From NCBI GenBank assembly GCA_964575975.1, contig CAZNTU010000045.1, positions 1 through 31,897 on the forward strand: a stretch of DNA of 31,897 nt, given 5' to 3'. Shown piece after piece: positions 26,250-31,897 of this stretch. A program made the translations under genes and the position numbers. Below the pieces are notes generated by a model that saw only the letters and a list, made by a program, of their open reading frames with translations, did not search any database and was not told the DNA's origin. Position 1 is the first letter of the stretch, and the number at the start of each line of letters is the position of its first letter. This DNA comes from G963674505 sp964575975. GTDB taxonomy: Bacteria; Desulfobacterota; Desulfobacteria; Desulfobacterales; SKZT01.

Positions 26250-27641
26250 ATGAAAAATTCGACATATTTATCGTTGCAGAGCATTGTCGGAGAAGATTTC
26301 GTCTCCGACAATACGGAAGAGCTTTTTCTCTATTCGCGGGATATGGGCTCCGGCAAATCCGGACGGGTCGACTATCTGGTACTGCCTGGAACAGTCGAGC
26401 AGGTTCGAAAGGTAGTCGAGACGGCCGGCCAAAAAAACATTCCGATAACCCCCGTCGGGGGCGGCTTGAATCTTTCCGGCCTGACGATCCCCATGCGAGG
26501 CGGCATTGCAATGGATATGAAACGGATGGACGCCATTGTCGAGGTGAACGAAGACAGCCGCTACGCGGTAGTCGAAGCCGGAGTCACCCTTGGCGGACTG
26601 ATCGCCTATCTGAAGAAAAACCATCCGGGATTGCGATTCTCCGTGCCCGACGCACCGCCGACGGCCACGATCACGGCAAATGCGATATTCAACGGATCGG
26701 GCCATCTTTCCAAATACGGGGTCCATCCCGATATGATCAACGGGCTCGAAGTCGTATTGCCCGGCGCGGAAATATGCCGCTTGGGTTCATGCTCTATATC
26801 GCCTTATTGGTTCGGCAGAAGTCCATTGCCCGACCTGATCGGATTGTTCGTCAACTGGTTCGGTACGACCGGCATTGTGACCAAAATGTCTTTGAAACTA
26901 TATCCCAGGCACAAAATCAGGGAAATGCTTTTTTTCGCCCTGCCGGATTCCACTGCGATTCCCCATGCCTTGTCGAGCCTGACATCGACGGAACTAATGG
27001 AGGATATTCTCGTGCTGGTTTACCAAATGCCCCGACGAAGGCGTCTTACCAACCTGCTGGTCTTGTATGTAACGGCAAGCACGCAAACCGAGTTCGACCT
27101 CAAGGCGTCGCTTTTCAAGGAGCTGCTCGCAAGCCGGCACGAGGGAAACGATAGAATCGTCAACATCCCGAAGGAGATGTTTCCCCCTGAATTTATACGC
27201 GATTACCTGGCGGAGCCCAAATATGGAATGGAAATCGCCGACCGGAAAAAAGGAGGCGGATTCGAATACCTGGGAGTCAATTTTCCTCTCGAACTGATAC
27301 CGAAGGCATATCGGGAAGGCTGCGCTATCGCCGAAAAATACGATTTCGACAGTCCTGTTTTCACCATTCGGAATATCGGGGTGGGACAAAGCGTGATTTT
27401 CACGTTCATGTACCCTTTCAACCGCGCGGACGAGAAAAGCTTGGACAATTGCAGGAACGCCCTGGTCGAAACCACAAGGATGGCGCTCGATATCGGAGGA
27501 GTGCCATGGAAGCCTTCAATGGAAGAACAGCAGATGATCCTGGAAAAGATGAATCCCGGAACGGCGAGCCTGATGAAAAAAGTCAAAAAGGTTCTCGATC
27601 CGAATGGAATTATGAATCCCGGACACTGGGAGATACGGTAA
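26250..27641 (+). CDS. FAD-linked oxidase, GlcD/lactate-dehydrogenase-like flavoprotein
   Basis: The 463-residue protein belongs to the PCMH-type FAD-binding family that includes glycolate oxidase subunit GlcD and D-lactate dehydrogenases. The N-terminal FAD domain shows LVLPGTVEQVRKVV (about 43-56), the pyrophosphate loop ITPVGGGLNLSG (about 66-77), MKRMDAIVEV, and a later FGTTGIVTKMSLKLYP. The C-terminal FAD-oxidase domain ends with the family signature DPNGIMNPGHW. It would oxidise a 2-hydroxy acid or similar group and pass electrons to the Fe-S protein encoded next, whose ATG follows this stop directly. No strong ribosome site precedes 26250; the frame is open to a TTG at 26217, so the start is approximate, but homology begins near SLQSIVGEDF. 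Its substrate in this pathway is unknown. It is not related to the FMN oxidase domains that turn thiazolines into thiazoles. Confidence 0.88.
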   Translation: MKNSTYLSLQSIVGEDFVSDNTEELFLYSRDMGSGKSGRVDYLVLPGTVEQVRKVVETAGQKNIPITPVGGGLNLSGLTIPMRGGIAMDMKRMDAIVEVNEDSRYAVVEAGVTLGGLIAYLKKNHPGLRFSVPDAPPTATITANAIFNGSGHLSKYGVHPDMINGLEVVLPGAEICRLGSCSISPYWFGRSPLPDLIGLFVNWFGTTGIVTKMSLKLYPRHKIREMLFFALPDSTAIPHALSSLTSTELMEDILVLVYQMPRRRRLTNLLVLYVTASTQTEFDLKASLFKELLASRHEGNDRIVNIPKEMFPPEFIRDYLAEPKYGMEIADRKKGGGFEYLGVNFPLELIPKAYREGCAIAEKYDFDSPVFTIRNIGVGQSVIFTFMYPFNRADEKSLDNCRNALVETTRMALDIGGVPWKPSMEEQQMILEKMNPGTASLMKKVKKVLDPNGIMNPGHWEIR

Positions 27642-28817
27642 ATGCCCCTCGAAGCATACGGAAATCTTTTGCACAGATGTTTTCGATGCGGCTATTGCAA
27701 GCTGCCGTCGGAATACTGCGCTTTCAACTGTCCTTCGTACAACCGATACCGGATGGAAACATATTCCCCCGGCGGTCGGCTGTGGCTGATCCGGGCTGTC
27801 GCGAACAAAACGATCCCGCCTTCCCGGAATTACGCCGCAATTCTCTATTCGTGCACCATGTGCGGCAATTGCACGGAGCATTGCTGCCTCGAGTTCAAGG
27901 ATGAAATCCTGAACATAATGACGGCCGCCAGAGAGCGATTGGTAGACGAATCGATACTGCCCCCAGGAGTTCAAAAATATCTCGAAAACGTCTATGCCTT
28001 CGGGAACCCCTGGAAAAAACCGCAAAGGAAAAGAGGAGACTGGGCCAATGGAACCGGCATTCGTCTTTATGACGGCAACGACGAATATTTGTACTACGTG
28101 GGGGATGTGGGCTCCTATCACCCCCGGGCCGGCGCGGCCAGCCGCGCCATCGGCCGGCTTCTGCTGCAGTCCGGAATTTCCTTCGGAATATTGGGACGCG
28201 AGGAAGTCTCGCACGGAAACGAGGCCCGGGGCATGGGAGAGACAGCTCTTTTCGAGTATCTTATGGATAAAAACCTCGAGTTGTTCAGAAAAAAGGAAGT
28301 GAAAAAAATCGTCGCGTATTCCCCACATGCGTACAATGCAATGAAAAACGGCTATCGGGAAATGTCGGGTTGTCCTTCGGTGTTCCATTATTTGGACATA
28401 ATGAAACAGATTCTTTCCGAAGGCCGTATCGATGTGTCCGGAGGAAAAGCTTCGATCAAAGTGACGTACCACGATTCGTGCTTTCTGGGAAGATGGAACA
28501 AAAAATACGATCTGCCCAGGGAGATCCTCGGTCGAATCCCGATGGTCGAATTGGTGGAAATGCAACGAAACAGGGAAAACGCGTTTTGTTGCGGCGGCGG
28601 CAACGGCAATGTTTTCACGGATATGCTCGGAGGAAGCGAACACAGCCCCGGGAGAGTAAGAGTACGGGAAGCCCTTTCCTGCGGAGCCGAAGTTATAGCC
28701 GTGTCGTGTCCGGCTTGCCTGGTAATGCTGGACGATGCCGTTGCGAGCGAAGGGGTCGAGCATCTTGTAAAAGTGCTGGATATAGCCGAAATCATAGAAG
28801 CGGCTACGAAACAATGA
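27642..28817 (+). CDS. Fe-S oxidoreductase, GlcF/HdrD-like CCG-domain protein with one degenerate CCG domain
   Basis: The 391-residue protein has an N-terminal ferredoxin-like part with two cysteine groups: C13xxC16xxC19 with C26 and C30, and C71xxC74xxC77 with C81/C82. Two CCG-type domains would be expected after it. The second is intact: YHDSCFLGR, then FCCGGGNG, then VSCPACLVML. The first keeps the shape but has lost its cysteines: YVGDVGSYH where GC is usual, GREEVSHGNEARG where EECCG is usual, and YSPHAYNAMKNGY where CPHCYN is usual. It therefore probably binds two [4Fe-4S] clusters plus one CCG-site cofactor. Its gene is butted to the FAD oxidase gene (TAA then ATG), the normal pairing for GlcD/GlcF or D-lactate dehydrogenase/HdrD partners, so it should accept electrons from the flavoprotein and pass them to quinone or a soluble carrier. 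The ultimate acceptor is not visible. Confidence 0.87.
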   Translation: MPLEAYGNLLHRCFRCGYCKLPSEYCAFNCPSYNRYRMETYSPGGRLWLIRAVANKTIPPSRNYAAILYSCTMCGNCTEHCCLEFKDEILNIMTAARERLVDESILPPGVQKYLENVYAFGNPWKKPQRKRGDWANGTGIRLYDGNDEYLYYVGDVGSYHPRAGAASRAIGRLLLQSGISFGILGREEVSHGNEARGMGETALFEYLMDKNLELFRKKEVKKIVAYSPHAYNAMKNGYREMSGCPSVFHYLDIMKQILSEGRIDVSGGKASIKVTYHDSCFLGRWNKKYDLPREILGRIPMVELVEMQRNRENAFCCGGGNGNVFTDMLGGSEHSPGRVRVREALSCGAEVIAVSCPACLVMLDDAVASEGVEHLVKVLDIAEIIEAATKQ

Positions 28818-28827
28818 AATCCGAAAA

Positions 28828-28834
28828 AAAGGAG
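28828..28834 (+). promoter_or_regulatory. Ribosome binding site AAAGGAG for the cysteine synthase fusion
   Basis: AAAGGAG ends 9 bases before the ATG at 28844. An in-frame ATG at 28814 overlaps the upstream stop (ATGA) but has no clear ribosome site, so 28844 is preferred. Confidence 0.65.
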
Positions 28835-28843
28835 CGCCCGGCC

Positions 28844-31201
28844 ATGTGCCATGAAAACCCGAAATACGGCAACGTTCTCGATTGCATAGGAAACACGCCC
28901 TTGGTTCCCATCGCCCGAATCAATCCCAACAAGCGCGTTCGCCTGCTGGCCAAACTCGAGCAGGCCAATCCCGGCGGTTCCATCAAGGACCGGCCGGCGC
29001 TGGCTATGATCGAGGCCGCGGAGAGCGGCGGCGCGCTGACAAAGCGAAAGACCGTCCTGGAGGCCACCAGCGGCAACACGGGCATCGGCCTCTCCATGAT
29101 CTGCGCCCTGAAGGGTTACCGGTTGCTTCTGGCCATGTCCGAATCCACGAGCGCGGAACGGCGGCAGCGGCTGGAGGCCTTCGGCGCCCGGCTGAAGCTG
29201 ACTCCCGGACAAAAGGGATCGGACGGCGCCATCGAGTACGTCTACGAACTGGCCCGGAGGGAGCCGGACCGCTACTTCCTCGTGGACCAGTACAACAACG
29301 ACGACAACTGGCGCGCCCACTGCTCGGGAACGGCTCCCGAGATATGGGAGCAAACCGGCGGCCAAGTCACGGCGGTGGTGGTCGCCTTGGGCACGGGCGG
29401 CACGGCCATGGGAATCGGCAGGGGACTGAGGAAATTCTCTTCCAGCGTTCGGATAATCGGCGTGGAACCGCATCCCGGCCACCATATCCAGGGACTAAAG
29501 AACATGAAGGAATCCTACACGCCCGGCATTTTCGACAAAAGCCTGCTGGACGGATGCCTGTCGGTCGACGATGCGGAGGCCTTCGCCCTGGTTCGCCGTC
29601 TGGCCCTCGAAGAAGGCCTGTTTGCGGGAATGAGTTCCGGCGCCGCTTTGGCCGGGGCGCTCCGCGTCGCCCGCGACCTGTCGGAGGGCACCGTGGTGGC
29701 GATATTCCCGGACGGCGGGGATCGCTATCTGAGCACGGGGGTGTTCGACGGCAGGCCGCAATCCAAGGAACGGAAAAAGAAGACGGGTCTTTTTCTCTAC
29801 AACACGCTGACCAGGCAGACGGAACCCTTTCGCGCCAGGCAGGCGGGCAGGGTCTCGATGTACACGTGCGGGCCCACGGCGGACGGGGAACTCAACTTGG
29901 CGCTGGGCCGCCGGTTCGTTGTCGCCGACTTGCTGAAACGCCACCTGGCCGCCAAAGGCTTCGAGATCGACCACATCGTCAACATCACCGATCTGGACGA
30001 CCGCATCATCCGGGGAGCCGAAAGGCGGGGCCTGCCGCCCGAGACGTTCGTCGCACCATACATCGAGGCCATGTTCCGCGACCTGGACCGCTTGGGCATC
30101 CAAAGGGCGTCCCGCTACCCCCGCACGACCGAACACGTGGCCGACATGATCGAGCTGACGCGCAATCTGCTGGAAAAGGGCGTCGCCTACGAAAAAAACC
30201 GATCCGTATATTTCGACATCGCCCGCTACCGGGACTACGCGCGCTTTTCGGGCGTCGATCTCCGGAAAATCAAACCCGGCGCCACGGTGAGTTTGGACAG
30301 CTACGATAAAAACAATCCGAGGGATTTCTCCCTGTTCAAGCGAGCCACCCTCAAGGAGGTGAAACGGGGAATATACTTCGAAACCCCCTGGGGGCTTTGC
30401 CGTCCGGGCTGGCACATCCAGTGCGCGGCCATGTCCATGAAATTTTTGGGAGAATGCTTCGACATCCATACCAGCGAATCCCGCCTGACCTTCCCCCACA
30501 ACGAAAACGAGATCGCCATCGCGGGAGCCGCCACCGGCAAGCCGCTGGCCCGCTACTGGATCACCGGCGCGCCGGTCCTGGCCGACGGCAAGGCCATGCC
30601 CGAGCAGTCCGACAACGGCATTGCGCTGCGGAAACTGTTTGAAACGGGGTACACGGGCAGGCAGCTGCGTTTTTTTCTGCTGCGCACCCGTTATCGCAAA
30701 CCCCTGGCCTACAGCGGTCGCAATCTCGACGACGCCTGCAAGACCCTGCATCGCCTGGACGGTTTCGCGAGAAAAGCATGGCTCGCAGATCCGAGCCCCG
30801 CAGGGCCGCCGATCAATTCCCTGGTCGTCGAGCTGGACCACGAGTTCGATTCGGCCCTGAACGACGACCTGAACATTTCCGCGGCCATGGCGGCCTTGTT
30901 CGGTTTTATCAAAAAGTTGAATCCCTTCGTGGACGGCGGCAAACTGGACGCCGCCGGCCTCGATCTGCTGCGCGCTGCTTTGCGGCGCGTCAACGCAGTT
31001 CTAGGGGTGCTCGATCTGGCGGAAAAAACGTTGGACGCCCGCGCCGAAAACCTGATCCTGTTGCGAAACCAGGCCCGCAAACAAGGCGAGTGGGAGCGGG
31101 CCGACGATCTGAGGTCCGGTTTGCTCGACTGCGGAGTCCTGGTTTTCGACGGCCCCGCCGGGGCCATATGGGAACGGATACCGGAGGAAACCGGACAATG
31201 A
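28844..31201 (+). CDS. Cysteine synthase fused to a cysteinyl-tRNA-synthetase-like domain with lost ATP motifs
   Basis: This 785-residue fusion starts with a complete PLP-dependent cysteine synthase (about 1-310). It has NTPLVPI, GGSIKDR (PLP Lys48), EATSGNTGIGL, ALGTGGTAMG, MSSGAA and PDGGDRYLSTG. Family members make cysteine from O-acetyl- or O-phosphoserine and a sulfur donor. From about 325 a full-length CysRS-like chain follows (LYNTLTRQTEPF to GAIWERI), including the C-terminal helical part. The Zn ligands that bind the cysteine thiol are kept: C342 (MYTCGPT), C527 (HIQCAAM), H552 and E556 (FPHNENE). HIGH is replaced by NLAL (351-354) and KMSKS by AMPEQ (584-588), so normal ATP-driven activation of cysteine is unlikely. 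KIIK is RIIR (387-390). Lying beside two cysteine-specific NRPS modules, the protein probably makes or handles cysteine for the pathway; binding, delivery or sensing by the second half is inference. An ordinary second CysRS is less likely given the motifs. Confidence 0.9.
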   Translation: MCHENPKYGNVLDCIGNTPLVPIARINPNKRVRLLAKLEQANPGGSIKDRPALAMIEAAESGGALTKRKTVLEATSGNTGIGLSMICALKGYRLLLAMSESTSAERRQRLEAFGARLKLTPGQKGSDGAIEYVYELARREPDRYFLVDQYNNDDNWRAHCSGTAPEIWEQTGGQVTAVVVALGTGGTAMGIGRGLRKFSSSVRIIGVEPHPGHHIQGLKNMKESYTPGIFDKSLLDGCLSVDDAEAFALVRRLALEEGLFAGMSSGAALAGALRVARDLSEGTVVAIFPDGGDRYLSTGVFDGRPQSKERKKKTGLFLYNTLTRQTEPFRARQAGRVSMYTCGPTADGELNLALGRRFVVADLLKRHLAAKGFEIDHIVNITDLDDRIIRGAERRGLPPETFVAPYIEAMFRDLDRLGIQRASRYPRTTEHVADMIELTRNLLEKGVAYEKNRSVYFDIARYRDYARFSGVDLRKIKPGATVSLDSYDKNNPRDFSLFKRATLKEVKRGIYFETPWGLCRPGWHIQCAAMSMKFLGECFDIHTSESRLTFPHNENEIAIAGAATGKPLARYWITGAPVLADGKAMPEQSDNGIALRKLFETGYTGRQLRFFLLRTRYRKPLAYSGRNLDDACKTLHRLDGFARKAWLADPSPAGPPINSLVVELDHEFDSALNDDLNISAAMAALFGFIKKLNPFVDGGKLDAAGLDLLRAALRRVNAVLGVLDLAEKTLDARAENLILLRNQARKQGEWERADDLRSGLLDCGVLVFDGPAGAIWERIPEETGQ

Positions 31202-31629
31202 ACGGAGAAAACGGCTTTTCGCCTTGGCTCATAAGGAATCGTCGCGACTCGGACGCAAGATTGCGCCTGTTCTGTTTTTCCTACGCCGGCGGAGGCGCGT
31301 CGGTCTTTAGATTGTGGGCGGCCGGACTGCCGAAGGGCGTGGAAGTATGCGCGGTTCAGCTGCCCGGGCGGGAAAACCGGATCGCCGAACCGTTGATAAG
31401 CTCCATTGACGAACTCACGCCGCTTTTATGCGACGCTCTCCTTCAACATTGCGATTTGCCTTTCGTTTTTTTCGGCCACAGCACCGGAGCGCTGACGGCC
31501 TTCGAGCTGAGCCGCGAACTGCGCCGCCGGAAAGCGCCTCTGCCTCTTCGCCTGTTGTATCGGGCAGCCGCGCTCCTCATATTCCGGAGCCGAATCCCCT
31601 GCACCGGTTGCCCGAAGAGGATTTTTTGA
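31198..31629 (+). CDS. Type II thioesterase, first part (reading frame breaks)
   Basis: The ATG overlaps the upstream TGA by 4 bases (ATGA), so translation is probably coupled. The product begins as a type II (editing) thioesterase of the alpha/beta-hydrolase fold: RLFCFSYAGGGASVFRLW, VQLPGRENRIAEP, and the nucleophile elbow FFGHSTGA with Ser95. Such enzymes remove stalled or wrong acyl groups from carrier domains and commonly accompany NRPS/PKS genes. In this frame homology stops after residue 119 and the last 25 residues (LYRAAALL onward) match nothing expected. The family sequence resumes in another frame (see 31552-31897). The intact open frame is 143 residues, against about 240 for the family, so as read it would not be functional. 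Confidence 0.85.
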   Translation: MNGENGFSPWLIRNRRDSDARLRLFCFSYAGGGASVFRLWAAGLPKGVEVCAVQLPGRENRIAEPLISSIDELTPLLCDALLQHCDLPFVFFGHSTGALTAFELSRELRRRKAPLPLRLLYRAAALLIFRSRIPCTGCPKRIF

Positions 31630-31897
31630 GGGAACTGCGCCGCTTCGGGGGAACTCCGGAGGCCGTACTCCAGAGCGAGGAACTCATGCGGATTTACATT
31701 CCCATCCTCCGCGCCGATCTGGCCCTCGAGGAGGCGTACCGCCATACGGCAGAGCCTCCTTTGGAAATCCCGATTTCGGCGTTCGGCGGAACCATGGACA
31801 GGGAGGCGACCCCTGAACTCATCGAACCATGGGCCGAGCATACCGGCCGGGAATTCGCATTGGAGACGATCGAGGGAGACCATTTCTTTCTGAATTC
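31552..31897 (+). pseudogene. Type II thioesterase, second part in the -1 frame, cut by the window end
   Basis: Shifting back one base at about 31552-31557 gives RLVVSGSRAPHIPEP, then LPEEDFLRELRRFGGTPEAV, LRADLALEEAYRH, ISAFGGTMDREATPE and IEGDHFFLN. This is exactly the expected continuation, with the catalytic Asp (TMDRE) and His (GDHFF) of the triad. The simplest reading is one missing base near CTGTTG, either a real mutation or a sequencing or assembly error. I see no classic slippery heptamer for programmed shifting. The frame remains open to the last base, so the C-terminal few residues lie outside the window. Confidence 0.82.

Noticed and set aside
26250..27641. FAD oxidase as the thiazoline-to-thiazole oxidase
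   Set aside because: NRPS thiazoline oxidases are FMN nitroreductase-like, a different fold; no sequence support for that role here.
28370..28843. Upstream extension of the cysteine synthase frame into the Fe-S gene
   Set aside because: It overlaps a well-supported gene in another frame; the true start is at 28844 (or 28814).
28844..31201. Calling the fusion's second half a resistance copy of cysteinyl-tRNA synthetase
   Set aside because: A resistance copy must still charge tRNA, yet HIGH and KMSKS are both replaced.
28844..31201. CysRS-type persulfide synthase activity of the fusion's second half
   Set aside because: The lysines of KIIK and KMSK tied to that activity are Arg, or Ala/Glu, here. 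The cysteine synthase half could still handle sulfide.
31892..31897. EcoRI site GAATTC at the very end, as a sign of a cloned fragment edge
   Set aside because: Other GAATTC sites occur inside the window (for example near 79-84), and the start of the window is not one.

Overview
The window reads as one stretch of a biosynthetic and transport operon. All thirteen supportable genes lie on the + strand. Junctions run from an 8-base overlap to 103 bases, and no stretch over about 105 bases lacks a gene. I see no tRNA, rRNA, CRISPR array or insertion sequence. The host is Gram-negative: there are a TonB-dependent receptor, a second outer-membrane barrel and several Sec signal peptides. The GlcD/HdrD-type oxidoreductase pair, the RND/LolA-like/barrel trio and moderate GC would suit a Desulfobacterota-like or other proteobacterial genome, but that placement is inference.

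Region 1 (1-17599) is a hybrid assembly line. It opens with the C-terminal end of an NRPS (partial adenylation domain and a carrier). Two giant proteins of nearly the same layout follow: KS, DH, KR, ACP, heterocyclisation (Cy), adenylation (A) and carrier (T); the second adds a terminal thioester reductase. Both lack an acyltransferase domain and so look trans-AT. Both A domains carry readable specificity residues for cysteine (DLYNLSLIW and DLFNLSLIW), and both Cy domains have the DxxxxDxxS signature. The expected product has two Cys-derived thiazoline (or thiazole) rings, each preceded by a two-carbon ketide unit, and is released reductively. In both copies the KR looks A-type and the DH has Glu in place of the catalytic Asp, so hydroxyl groups may survive.

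Region 2 (17618-26146) is an envelope block: an RND/MMPL-family exporter, a LolA-like periplasmic protein, a DUF4198-like protein without a signal peptide, a DUF1302-like outer-membrane barrel, a TonB-dependent receptor, and a second, exported DUF4198-like protein. Export plus TonB uptake plus possible metal-binding periplasmic proteins, beside a thiazoline assembly line, suggests a metallophore (inference).

Region 3 (26250-31897) has a GlcD-like FAD oxidase, an Fe-S CCG-domain partner with one CCG domain degenerate, a cysteine synthase fused to a cysteinyl-tRNA-synthetase-like domain, and a type II thioesterase that is frameshifted and cut by the window end. The fusion is the most unusual gene: its CysRS part keeps the Zn/cysteine-binding residues but has lost HIGH, KMSKS and KIIK. 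Beside two cysteine-activating modules it may supply or handle cysteine for the pathway.

The two megasynthase genes share an exact 207-base tract inside the KS, and the second gene has a strongly GC-rich middle, which points to recombination between modules.
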